Of a stretch of DNA of 64,000 bases, positions 1 to 9,637 are shown piece after piece. Both the position numbers and the translations under genes were made by a program. Below the pieces are notes generated by a model. That model saw only the letters and a list, made by a program, of their open reading frames with translations, was not told where the DNA came from and did not search any database. Position 1 is the stretch's first letter, and every line of letters starts with the position of its first letter. This DNA is from Rutstroemia sp. NJR-2017a BVV2 (Eukaryota > Ascomycota > Leotiomycetes > Helotiales > Rutstroemiaceae). The stretch spans positions 186,001 to 250,000 of the forward strand of contig NJPS01000033.1 in assembly GCA_002946415.1 (NCBI GenBank). The letters are read 5' to 3'.

Positions 1-988
1 TCAACTCTGCCCAGGTGTCCTTGACTTCCGAGAACCAAGATTCCGAGGTATCCTTATTCTTCTGTCCACGGGCCCTACCCCTCTTCGCCTCCTCTTCCTC
101 TCTAACTTCCTTCTCTATCCCCTTCAACACCCCATCAACCATTTTCTGAACCTCTTCCCCACCTCCAAACACCTTACTCAGCACCTTCCTGCCCTCATCG
201 CTCCTCCCCATCTGCACCAACCATCTCGGCGTCTCCGGCATAACCAGCATAACCAAGATCTGCAGCACCGCCGGCACCGCCCCCAACCCCACAATCCATC
301 TCCACCCCGTCTCCTCGCTCCCCCACTGCACAAACGCCCAGCCCACAATATACGCCACGACCTGACCCAGGGTAATGAACAGCACATTCAGCACCACCAG
401 TCTCCCTCTGAACGGCGCCGGCGCCAACTCCGCTATATACAACGGCGCAACAAAACTGCCCGCCCCGACCGCAAGCCCCACCACCGATCGCCCGATGATC
501 ATGCCGGCGACAGAGGTGGTGAATGCTTGGATCAATGCGCCGAGGATGAAGGAGAGATCGGCAAGGAGGACGACGCGCTTGCGGCCGAATGTGGAGGCCA
601 GGATACCGGAAATGGGCGAGACGAGGAGCGCGAAGAGGGATGTGCTGGATGTAATGAGAGATTTGTCGAGGGTGGTGAGGGGGTGCCCAAGAGAGCCGTG
701 GATGGATACTAGGGTTGCGGATATGACGCCTGTGTCGTCTGCGGAGTTGATGAATGTGCGTTAGTATATATTTCTTCTTTCATTAAGTGATATTGGGATT
801 TGCTGGCGAGGGGACATACAGCCAAATAATAACCCACTAATGCCCGCAGACAGCGTAAGTAGCCAGACGAACAGTCCTGGCTTTCGGAGGTTCTTCTCGA
901 GAAGGAGAGACACATCGTTGAGATCTTCTTCTTCTTCTTCGATGCTATCGCGATTCGACAATAATGGCTCTTCGGAGGTAGACGCCAT
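1..988 (-). CDS. Myo-inositol / sugar MFS transporter, 3' end cut by window edge
   Basis: Plasma-membrane proton symporter of the sugar-porter MFS family, closest in style to fungal myo-inositol transporters (ITR). Exons: 988-820 and 738-1 (continuing out of the window); about 302 residues visible. The start is the ATG at 986-988, followed by an acidic cytosolic N-terminus. The splice joins LLFG to YDTGVIS and restores the TM1 signature; the intron has GTATGT, CTAAC and CAG signals. Further on are the loop motif GRKR, the second signature with APLYIAELAP and FRGRL, and PETPRWL before the central loop. About six membrane segments are present and the C-terminal six lie outside. The central loop is very charged (KEVREEEEAKRGRARGQK). 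Family assignment is firm; inositol as substrate is an inference. Confidence 0.85.
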
Positions 989-1578
989 GGTCTCGAGAGG
1001 AATATCGGTAGTTGATGCCAGCGTAGTTATGCGAACCTTGAAAGGCTTCACATTTCAATCAGTCGAAGTGAGGTTGAGGGAGGAAACAGCGATGATGATT
1101 CCGGCCGGTGATCGGCGCATGCAGCATGTTCCTGGCGGACAGGGGTCTGTTGCTTGGCGCGGCATGTAGGGTTAAGGTTAATGGGCCGAGCACTAGAACT
1201 ACTTCGTACTTGCTGCATCAACGTCGAATATCTGTTTTTTGACAGGAAACGACATCTAATTCTTGGGTTTTCTTTTTCACATTGGGGGTGTGACTATAAA
1301 TATATAATATCCTCATCTCGAAGTTGAAATATATGTCAGATTTGGAATTTACAGGCGAAGAAGTGCATTACAAGGCTGCACATGGAATACGGTATCACAA
1401 GATTGAAAAGACATAGTTTAGTAGGTAGAAAAACTTGAATTGTTGCATGCGAATAATCAGCGGTGCGAATCTCCAGCATAGTTTCCCAATGGACATTCGT
1501 TTGTATGTAGCAGCGCGCAAGTGCAGCATCTACAGCGTTGTGAGCTCAAAGAACCAGCAAGGAGATAGATCACCACGC
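989..1578. other. Intergenic, 5' flank of the transporter
   Basis: This stretch holds the promoter of the transporter on its left and the 3' flank of the tail-anchored protein gene on its right. It contains AT-rich stretches near 1300-1330. No gene or defined motif is seen. Confidence 0.5.
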
Positions 1579-2289
1579 CTAAGTAAAGTTGCTTTTGTAA
1601 GTATACACAACAATAGAGATACCAACTGAGGCGTAAATTAAGAACACGATGAGTTCCCAGCCCCATTGTGAACCGTCAAATCTAATGCGGCTTGGCTTAG
1701 ATTCTGGAGCTTCAGATGTAATGCGGCGTGGCTTGGGCTCTGCCATGTGAGCGAGTTGGAGCATACGCGCCTCATAGCGAGCTTCGAGGAGCCTGAGCTT
1801 GGCATGCAATGTATCGTTACCCTGACAAAGAGGGTCATTAAGAACTGACCTCAAAATCTTCCTGTCTTCCTTGACATAGCCCTTCCATAAGTTGCGGTAT
1901 TCGTCGCCGAGCTTGGCAAATATCTTCGTTGCGGGGTCATCGGCATCAGGACCGCTGCGGGAGGATACCTGGTCATAAGGCATTGCTGAGATGGTTCGAT
2001 GGATATTTTTGTATGTTTGTGAAGAGGCTGTGAGTATTTTGCTGAGAAATGAGAATGCTTCCTTGACAAAGAGGTCCTGAAGTACTTTATATAGCTGGGT
2101 GGGTGTGTTGTACAGAAGAGCCTGAACAGAAGCGATTAGTGTGAACAGGTATTGCGCAGATAGAACATGTACAGTATAGCGGATGTGGACAGGACACAGA
2201 ATTTCAACTATCATCTCCTGTACGGGGTAACCGTTGTTCAGGAAACAGACGAGAGTATCTCTAAATATGCAGGTTCTGTCAAGTGTCAT
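1579..2289 (-). CDS. Unrecognised C-tail-anchored protein, 236 aa
   Basis: I do not recognise this protein. One open frame runs from an ATG at 2287-2289 to a stop at 1579, and an in-frame TGA lies just upstream of that ATG. The N-terminal 90 residues are moderately hydrophobic and helical. A charged middle follows (KLRLLEARYEARMLQL), and the last 25 residues form a hydrophobic helix (WELIVFLIYASVGISIVVY) with a short lysine-containing tail, the layout of a tail-anchored membrane protein. A further small open frame at 2279-2461 could be an upstream exon, but I could not find a junction that keeps the frame. The gene lies 3' of, and on the same strand as, the 1070-residue gene, so it could be part of a larger or partly decayed gene. 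Confidence 0.4.
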   Translation of the reverse strand: MTLDRTCIFRDTLVCFLNNGYPVQEMIVEILCPVHIRYTVHVLSAQYLFTLIASVQALLYNTPTQLYKVLQDLFVKEAFSFLSKILTASSQTYKNIHRTISAMPYDQVSSRSGPDADDPATKIFAKLGDEYRNLWKGYVKEDRKILRSVLNDPLCQGNDTLHAKLRLLEARYEARMLQLAHMAEPKPRRITSEAPESKPSRIRFDGSQWGWELIVFLIYASVGISIVVYTYKSNFT

Positions 2290-2493
2290 GAACAACGTCT
2301 TTGATAGTCAGAAGCAGAACTGCATCACCTGTCTGCTGATTTCGGAAACCGAGGAAGAGAAGCACATTATCGAATAGCGTGTGCTTCGACGGCAACCTAC
2401 TACCAGTCAGCGCCAACATCCTTGGTGTTAATCTGATGAGACTAACACCATATTTCGGCATTTTGTAGTTCGCAATTGACCGCTGCCAGGCTC

Positions 2494-5400
2494 TTATTGA
2501 ATCAAGATTAATTTCGAAATATCTCTATTCTGGTCTTTGAGCTCTTCAAGCAAACACTCCCAACATGTTTCTCCCGAGAGAACAATAGTTGGGTGCTTTC
2601 GCCGGATGCTCACGCATGTAGCCGCAAGCCGTGCGATTGAGTTTTGAAACCCTCGAACGATGCCAGTTTCATCAGGTCGATCGAGAAGTTCCTCCCATTT
2701 ATCAATCGATGCGGCCGCAAATGGAGGCAGCTTCATTTCCCTGTCATGATTGCACAACGTGCTGTATGTGAACCTCCTAAAGCCTCCATGCGCAAGGCCC
2801 GACATGATATCCAGGTCGGCTATCCATTTCCTCCGGTCAAAGACAGAGACAACGGATTCAAGGTAGAACGCGCCAAAGTCCTGCGCGCCAAAGTCCTGCG
2901 CGCCATGGGTTTTCAACGGCACAATGGCCTGTTCGTATCCACTGAATGAGAGGTGCATAGTTGTGCCACCAAAACTATCTCGACATTCACCATCATAAGG
3001 CTCGTGGTTTATCACTTTCCAATCGCCGAAGTCGTCCTTCAATGCTCGTGGCTCGGCTGGTGGGATCAACATAGCAACGCCCGCTTTACCAACGTTGCCA
3101 CTGAGATGCCTCATCTCATGTTCCAGAGGTTCATTAGATGGGTCGCACAAAAGAGCTGCTAAGGTCAATATTGAATTACCAGAAGATATTGCCATAACAT
3201 TCGTAAGAAACAGGGAACTAAGATCAAGAGTGCCTGTTTCGAACATCGATATACACGAGAAGGTGGAGCCACGATCCATCTTAAACGGCGAAAAGGATTC
3301 CCAGTGTCCCGAAGGTATCTTAAAATAGTGATCAGTTGCTTTTCGTATCCATTTCGATTTGCCAAGCGTTCTTTGAAGGACTCTTAGCGATACACTCGCA
3401 CCCTCAAGTGGTTTATATACCTCGGCTGCTGAACCTATTGCTTTCAACGAGCTGATGTACAATGCCCTACCGCGCAGGTCAATACTTTCCTCCTCGCTGG
3501 AATAGGTGGGAGTCGAGGGAGTCTCGCTGTTATACCCCCAGTAGCTCGTTTCGCCCATGTTCTCCCGGGGCGATTTTAGCCCAAAATCAGAAATGTCCAG
3601 GCGACGCAATAGCCGAGCAGCATCGAATTTATGCTCTTTAAGGATTTCGGTCAAATCAGACATAGTGAGGAACTCCGTCATCGTGTTAGACTCTAGTGCT
3701 GGTTCTTCTGACTCCTTAGCAATAAAAATCCCGCATTGGTACGGGTTTCCTATGCAAAATTCAAATTGTAGCGTTCGCGAATCAGTCCGTTCGTCTGGTG
3801 GAAGAATGCCCGGCTTTCTGAGCTGCACTGGTGCATGGAGCCATGAAAATCCTGGACGGTCTTTCCGGTGCAATATGCTATCGTTGTGATACTCTTGGAC
3901 AAGTTCTCTCTCATCTGGCATTGGGATGGATGGTTTTTGATCCTGGCTTTGTTGATTATTTCCACAGCTAGTGCGGGACGCTTCGTGACATCTTCGATGG
4001 CATGGTTGGCCGGCCTTTTTGCACGTGCATTCTGCTGTGCATGATGAGAAGCATCGACAATAAGTATGTCGCAAGTCTTTCCAATTTTGTGATACCCAGC
4101 GAATGTGGTAGTAAGAACCGAGCGATTCTCCATCTTGGGCTTCAAACTTTTCAGGAAAGACGGTCATATACTCATAGTCCGTTGATGTGTCATCAAGGTA
4201 CCGAATAATTGCTCTATCAGCCGGGAGTCTTCTTCTTTCTGCAATCTGCCGAAGAAGATCGATCTTATCAGGCCCATATTCAAATAGGTCTAAGATCATA
4301 CCAATGTCGAGCAAGCCAAAGGCTGGTGCAGGGTGGTAAATTTCCTCGCACAAGAAGTACCGACCCTTCCTGAGGCCAGTTTCTACCAGTTTCAAGGTCA
4401 TTTCATCGCAAGCTTCTTGATCTTTCACCAAGTCCCTAGCAGCGTCCACGAGCAACTTCAGCCAATTTTCCTTACACGAAAAATGTACTTTCCACTCGTA
4501 GACTAAGCTATCGGCCATCCCAGATCTCTTTACCACGTCTTCATTGTCCAAGGATAGTAGCAGCCAGTCCCACAAAGTAACAAGCAGAGCTGCAGCGGAA
4601 TGAATGCCGGATCTAGGAACGCGCCACGAGCTCAAGAAACTCCCGAGCACGGCATACTTAAAATCATGAAAAGATACTTTAGTTGTATCTGAGCCCGCAG
4701 TTCGTTGTCGTAGAACTGGATCGCCGTAAAATCGTAAGTGCTCCAGGTATAGTGACCAGTGCACTCCATCCTGGCTCTCAGGATCTGCGCTTTCTAGACC
4801 TATTGTAAGTTTTCCACCTGGGGTAACTAGCTCGTCATGCTGGCGAATAGTCTTTGTTTCTGCGCCACCAAACACATCCATATCTGGGTAAATACTCCAT
4901 GCTAGAAGCGCCAACAGAATGGCCCCGCTTTGGACTCGTTGTGGCATTCCCCTAATTAAATCTTCTGCCAGTGTCATTGCTGTCTTCCAAGCCCTCATCA
5001 CACTTTGATACGCTTTAGTTTCTCTATCAACCGGCACCGGAACGTTATGGACAACCAATTCCAATTGCTTGTTTTGACGAACACGTGCTGCACGAGCAAC
5101 CTCGCGCCATGCTCGCGCACTAGCATCCCATTCCCGTAGCTCCACTCTCGAGATGTCCTCTGCCGCAGCGGCCAGGGGCGCGAAGTGAGATGGCTCAGTG
5201 CCATCACAATTCGATCGGATCTCTTGTCGGCGCGCGGCCACCAATTCCACCCAAATTGACGTTGCTTCATCCGCGTCCCACAGTTCTGCAAGCATACAAG
5301 CAAGCAAATTCATCCCAATAGCACTTTTTCCCGAAGTTGCCGCAGCCCATATTGTCGTCCCATCGACTCCGAGATGCTCATGAAAGGCTCCATGTGAGCC

Positions 5401-5706
5401 ATTGCTATTTGTATTTGACTGAGATACCGAGATCTCGGATACTCTTGTGCCATAAGCTTTGAATAACTCTTCTGTCTTTGGGACGAGCTGCTCAAACAGT
5501 GCGCCAAGCTTCCTTGCAGTGCGATGCGACGAGCCCGATTCAGCGGACTCGCGTCTTGAATGCGATAATGCATTTCCCAATCCGAGATACTCTTTGGGGG
5601 CTTCAACTTTATATAGTGAAAAGTTGAAGTTTAGATTAGCTAATGTCAAAGTATTCTCGTTGCTACCAGAGATCATTGACATGGCGAGCCTTCCGATTGA
5701 CGACAT
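2494..5706 (-). CDS. Large uncharacterised protein with an eight-cysteine cluster, 1070 aa
   Basis: A single uninterrupted frame from the ATG at 5704-5706. It resembles a family of large hypothetical proteins seen in many filamentous ascomycetes, but I know no function for it. Visible features: a conserved-looking stretch around residues 115-150 (GTTIWAAATSG, then LLACMLAELWDADEATSIWVE); a second around 300-330 (VHWSLYLEHLRFYGDPVLRQR); and a compact cysteine cluster at about 548-580 spaced CxC-x3-C-x3-C-x-C-x6-C-x3-C-x7-C, resembling metal-binding CXC modules. Another Cys pair (CWECLLEEL) lies near the C-terminus. There is no signal peptide and no clear membrane anchor. Two copies of GAQDF in tandem come from a 15-bp repeat. 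The long intron-free frame and even amino-acid use make it a real gene. Confidence 0.75.
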   Translation of the reverse strand: MSSIGRLAMSMISGSNENTLTLANLNFNFSLYKVEAPKEYLGLGNALSHSRRESAESGSSHRTARKLGALFEQLVPKTEELFKAYGTRVSEISVSQSNTNSNGSHGAFHEHLGVDGTTIWAAATSGKSAIGMNLLACMLAELWDADEATSIWVELVAARRQEIRSNCDGTEPSHFAPLAAAAEDISRVELREWDASARAWREVARAARVRQNKQLELVVHNVPVPVDRETKAYQSVMRAWKTAMTLAEDLIRGMPQRVQSGAILLALLAWSIYPDMDVFGGAETKTIRQHDELVTPGGKLTIGLESADPESQDGVHWSLYLEHLRFYGDPVLRQRTAGSDTTKVSFHDFKYAVLGSFLSSWRVPRSGIHSAAALLVTLWDWLLLSLDNEDVVKRSGMADSLVYEWKVHFSCKENWLKLLVDAARDLVKDQEACDEMTLKLVETGLRKGRYFLCEEIYHPAPAFGLLDIGMILDLFEYGPDKIDLLRQIAERRRLPADRAIIRYLDDTSTDYEYMTVFPEKFEAQDGESLGSYYHIRWVSQNWKDLRHTYCRCFSSCTAECTCKKAGQPCHRRCHEASRTSCGNNQQSQDQKPSIPMPDERELVQEYHNDSILHRKDRPGFSWLHAPVQLRKPGILPPDERTDSRTLQFEFCIGNPYQCGIFIAKESEEPALESNTMTEFLTMSDLTEILKEHKFDAARLLRRLDISDFGLKSPRENMGETSYWGYNSETPSTPTYSSEEESIDLRGRALYISSLKAIGSAAEVYKPLEGASVSLRVLQRTLGKSKWIRKATDHYFKIPSGHWESFSPFKMDRGSTFSCISMFETGTLDLSSLFLTNVMAISSGNSILTLAALLCDPSNEPLEHEMRHLSGNVGKAGVAMLIPPAEPRALKDDFGDWKVINHEPYDGECRDSFGGTTMHLSFSGYEQAIVPLKTHGAQDFGAQDFGAFYLESVVSVFDRRKWIADLDIMSGLAHGGFRRFTYSTLCNHDREMKLPPFAAASIDKWEELLDRPDETGIVRGFQNSIARLAATCVSIRRKHPTIVLSGETCWECLLEELKDQNRDISKLILIQ
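2869..2904 (-). repeat. 15-bp tandem repeat inside the 1070-aa gene
   Basis: Two full copies of cgcgccaaagtcctg followed by a partial third (cgcgcc) lie in frame and give repeated GAQDF in the protein. Because the unit is a multiple of three, copy-number change would not break the frame. Confidence 0.85.
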
Positions 5707-6469
5707 TGCAATTTACGACCAGGCTTCAGAAAAAGTTGCAGTTGCACGGAAATATATGTTAATATTGTGGTTCCGACTAGCTCACTGGCTTTCACGACAA
5801 TACAAAAGAATTTTGATTTGGGAGAATAGAGCTTTGCCTTTACCAGCTTCGTGGGGAGTAGACACATAGTGGTCTTATAGGTGTGGAGAGGGAAGGCTCC
5901 TTCATTTCTTGCGCATCGCTACGCCCCATCACACGCTGAATTGGGTAACACGACGTTCTCCATGGAATAAAGGTGTGCACACCTGGAAAGCAGCCTGAAA
6001 AACTGTGTCAATCTCGGAGATGTGGTATATGATGGTTGGATGCAACTTGTCGGGGCATACTCAACCAAGTACAAAGACGGGCGTCTGTCTGCACCCTGCG
6101 TGCGAGGGGCTTCCACCACTGCCTGAGAAGATATCGCACTATTCAGGTGATGTTCACTTTGCAGGTAACACAGAGCCTTGTGATGTGATAGAGCACTCAC
6201 CGAAGGAAGAAATCCATCAGTGCCTCGCCGCCGAGTCACCGGTCGCACCCTTTTCTCTAGACTTGCATCTTGTGAGCGAATAGGACTCTCAATCTAATTC
6301 GGATACAACCCATGGGTTCAATTTTTGTCTCAGAAATGCCGTAGGGCTAGAATAAAATGAATATATTTCTCTTTTCATACATAAGTAGAGTAATTTACAA
6401 TCTATAAGTAATCATACTACAAAGTCTATTGATTTATCATGTATCTGCCCCCGACTCACAACCCACACC
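5707..6469. other. Intergenic region, 763 bp
   Basis: Promoter side of the 1070-aa gene and 3' flank of the acyl-CoA oxidase gene. Small overlapping frames around 5919-6283 on both strands show no coding character. AT-rich sequence near 6350-6440 fits the 3' UTR of the oxidase. Confidence 0.5.
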
Positions 6470-8695
6470 TCACAACTTGCTCCTGAACTTCACAGTCTCA
6501 TCCTTCTTGATCAACACATCACTATCCGGATATGGATCAATTGTCAAACCATTAAGAGGGTTGAGCTGACTTGCTCTGTAAAACATATCCTCGTACACCT
6601 TTCCATCTGACCGTCCCAGCGACGAATCTAGCTGCCAATCTGGGAATTGCCATGCGTCAACCAATCTCAGTGCATGCGGCCTAATATCTTCCAACAGTTT
6701 CATAACTGTCTTTGTTCGCGCCAGCTGGATTTGACGCACGGTCACAGCTGCGGAAGAGTAGAATTCAGACGCTTCCTTCTCAAGGGTGTTTAGAGCGTAG
6801 AGGCGGAACAGTTTATGAAGTACCTCGATTGTATCGGCATCGAGTTCGCGCTTAAGGTCCTCGCTCTGAAGAGCATCGTAGAAGTTCTTGACGACAAGAT
6901 ACTGGGAATGAGCTGTGCTCAGCCGCCAGAAATCAACGAGGAGAGAGTTCCATGATCCCTTTTCGGCATCACGGTGCTTCAGCGCCTCGAAGGTCAAGAA
7001 AGATGTTCTCCACGCAAAGGCGGCAACAAGGTCACTATCAGAGCCAAGAATATCATGGGCGGCTCCCATGTCTTGCTTTTCCAAGAAAGTGGTGAAGATC
7101 TTGGTAGTATCGTTATTAGGAGCTTTTCCTTTCAAAACAGCTCGAGCTGATTTCAAAAGCTATCAAGTTTTGTCAGTCATAACACTTAAGGAAGCTGAGG
7201 AACATGACTTACATATCTGGCGACTTGTTGTGTCAACATGTAGTTGTCACCTTCCCAAGTGGTGGTTGGAAGATAATCTGCGTACCAACTACCGATACCC
7301 GAAAAACTTGAGTAGCCGTGTCCACCACATGCCCTTCTACAAACTTCGAGTCCTTCGGCAGCAGTCGTACTTCCCAGAGCCTTCAAGCCACAAGATGTAG
7401 CATGGAGGTCGGCAAGGAGATCACTACCGGAATTGATCTCCTCAGGACCGGCACCTCGGTGTTCGTCCGAAACCTTCCCGGCATTTAATTGCATTTTCTT
7501 TTGATTTTGAGAATACAGCTCCATCATTGCTTTACCAGTGAAGTGCAATGCGAATGTTGCAGCTAACAGAGGTAGCAATCTGAATTGTACCATGGTATAA
7601 TTGAGAACCTGGTTCTCATCTGATGTATTCGCTGGAGCATCACGATCCTGGAATTGGCGTCTAACAGATGCATATCTCGTTGCTATTGTTACACCACGAG
7701 CTAGTACACCTCCCGACTGAAGAACAATGGTTGATCGAACCCATGTGAGCGTTCCATAGACCAGAGATGGAGATGCTGGCCGGACATATTTGTTGGTCGC
7801 GGGATCGACTCCAGAAAATCTTGCCAACATATTGATATGGGGGATTTTGACATGATTTAGAAGCAAAAAGCCATTATCCATTGTGTTATAGCCGAACTTA
7901 GGCCCGATATCTCCGACATAGATGTTTTCTAGTGGCTCATGTGACTTTAGGTCACGGATCTGGCAGACAAATGGGTGTGGTCCGTATGGCTTGCCATCAA
8001 TGATGAGCTGTGCCATAACAACAGCATGATTTGCAGTTCTTCCGAGACTTCCTATCCACCACTTCGCGGAGGTCAGATGTGGCGAATGCAATGTAAAGGT
8101 CTTGTCGCTGCTGTTCCAAGTCGCGGTGGTCTCCAGTCCTCGCACGTTCGATCCGTGTCCCAATTCTGTTTGTGCATAGCATCCAATGTGCTCGTAGTTT
8201 TCCGCAGGTCCGAGGAATAGCTTTTGTTGTTCAGGTGTGCCTTGATCACGCAAAGTAGTCTGTAGCAGGTTAGAAAGTGTCTGTAGAATGCCAGGACCTA
8301 CGCCAGCCGGTGCAGGATGAGAATTGACTCACGAGATACATGCTTGCGTGTAGTCCATAAGGACCAGGTTCGCTAATGAGTTCATTTGCAACGTGATATT
8401 CATCTCTGGTCCAATTGTGCTTAACCTGCAGTTGGCGAAGTCTTTTTGCTCTCGCAAGGGCAGTCTTGAACTTATCAACCCGGCCGTCGAAGTAGTTGTT
8501 TGATTTGTCGAAGACTTTCTCGGCCTTCAATATGTCCAATATGCGTTGCTGTCGGTCCAGGACCTCCTTTGTGAATAGGAAGTTAGACAGTCTGTCAACA
8601 GAGATGTTGGACTTCTCCCTTTCTGCGGCAATAAGCTCGCTCCCTTGCGGACCTGACGGCTTTAAAGCTTTCACCCATTCTGGAGGAGGAGGCAT
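6470..8695 (-). CDS. POX1: Peroxisomal acyl-CoA oxidase, 699 aa
   Basis: FAD enzyme of the first step of peroxisomal beta-oxidation: acyl-CoA to trans-2-enoyl-CoA, passing electrons to O2 as H2O2. Exons: 8695-8333, 8259-7213, 7159-6470; all junctions are in frame with GTGAGT and GTAAGT donors. The ATG giving MPPPPEW is preferred over one 16 codons upstream because family members begin near it. Domains in order: N-terminal helical domain (residues about 20-120), middle beta domain with TELGHGSNVRGLETT at about 150, and C-terminal helical domains with CGGHGY and the WEGDNYML segment near 455-465. The last three residues are SKL, a PTS1 peroxisomal signal. Length matches the family. Two CCTCGG boxes lie upstream. 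Confidence 0.95.
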
Positions 8696-8783
8696 TGCGA
8701 AAGATAAATTGATTGAGAAGGAATATTCTGCAGCTGTGTTCACACTGTTATGTTATCGAGCTCCTCTTGTTTAAGGAGTAAGC

Positions 8784-8789
8784 CCTCGG
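8784..8789 (+). promoter_or_regulatory. CCTCGG box upstream of acyl-CoA oxidase
   Basis: CCTCGG is the core recognised by the fungal fatty-acid regulators FarA/FarB (Ctf1 family), which induce beta-oxidation genes on fatty acids. This copy starts 89 bp upstream of the oxidase ATG. A six-base motif occurs by chance, so the weight comes from the second copy nearby and the fitting target gene. Confidence 0.5.
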
Positions 8790-8853
8790 TCAAAGAAGAA
8801 GGCGCGCGCTGCATATTTATGACGCTGAGATCGAGCAGAGGCGTAGAATTCTG

Positions 8854-8859
8854 CCGAGG
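8854..8859 (-). promoter_or_regulatory. Second CCTCGG box (CCGAGG on + strand)
   Basis: Second copy of the fatty-acid-response core, 70 bp from the first and about 160 bp upstream of the acyl-CoA oxidase ATG, in the opposite orientation. Confidence 0.5.
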
Positions 8860-9637
8860 TAACAATTTAGGTGGGGACATTGGAATAACCGCATACCGTT
8901 CACAAGCTCGCGATGCCCAGTAAAAGGGGTTTTACCTCTGGATATGGGGCCGTTTGGAAATATATCTTCGAAGATGACTGCAATCACATGGAAAGAAATC
9001 TCAGAAAGCATGAGGTTAATGCGCAGTGTAACATCGAGATCTGCTGCTGTTGTCGAGGCTACGTTTAATGCATTCTGATTGGCTTATAGTTTCTCCCCTG
9101 TTCAGCCCGCTCGCTCGGTATATAACCGTAACCGGCCGCGGGGGAATAGAACGACAGATGTTGTGTGCAGAGAAACATACGTTCTGCAAAGCACATCTGA
9201 TAATCGCAATGAAGAGGTAAGTATGCAGCTGTTCTTGACCTTATAGCGGGCTTAGCCTAGCCTGCTGTCGTCCACGCGAATAAGAGAATCTCACTGGATG
9301 TGATCCATTCAGCAGCAATGAGATATCATCGGGTCGAAATTGATTTTCCCGAACCAAGATGTGCGAATTCCATCATCGCCCCTTCCGTTTCCACTTACCA
9401 AGATGCTCCTTCTGTTCTTTGACAATGTCGAGCCAGCACTTATGTCGTCCGCATCGTGGAATATGGGATTCCGAAAGTACAACCAAACAGTTCTTCGAAA
9501 TGCCCTCAAGAGATACTCCTCAATTCCGTTAATCTACCTAATGTCACCAGAGATTCTCTTACATCACTGGATTCAACCTTCGTTTACTTTCATACTACTA
9601 CTCCATATTGTTCTCCTCCTAACGAGATTCTGCTCCT

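Larger units (their letters stand above)
8696..9637. other. Divergent intergenic region between acyl-CoA oxidase and the Cys-rich protein
   Basis: Shared upstream region of 942 bp. It contains the two CCTCGG boxes, and a TATA-like stretch with GC-rich flank near 9115-9145 (gtatataaccg). A frame at 9340-9705 overlaps the next gene's start and has no coding support. Nothing else is recognised. Confidence 0.5.

Noticed and set aside
2279..2461. Short 60-codon frame as first exon of the tail-anchored protein
   Set aside because: Candidate donor (GTGATG) and acceptor (TTGACAG) do not keep the frame with the downstream exon, and other pairs run into stops.
5310..5370. A Walker A-like match (A-x4-GKS within WAAATSGKS) in the 1070-aa protein
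   Set aside because: It fits the pattern by letter, but the residues around it look like a structural WAAATSG segment, and no Walker B motif follows at a suitable distance. I recall, without being able to check, that relatives differ at the GK position. I do not call an ATPase.
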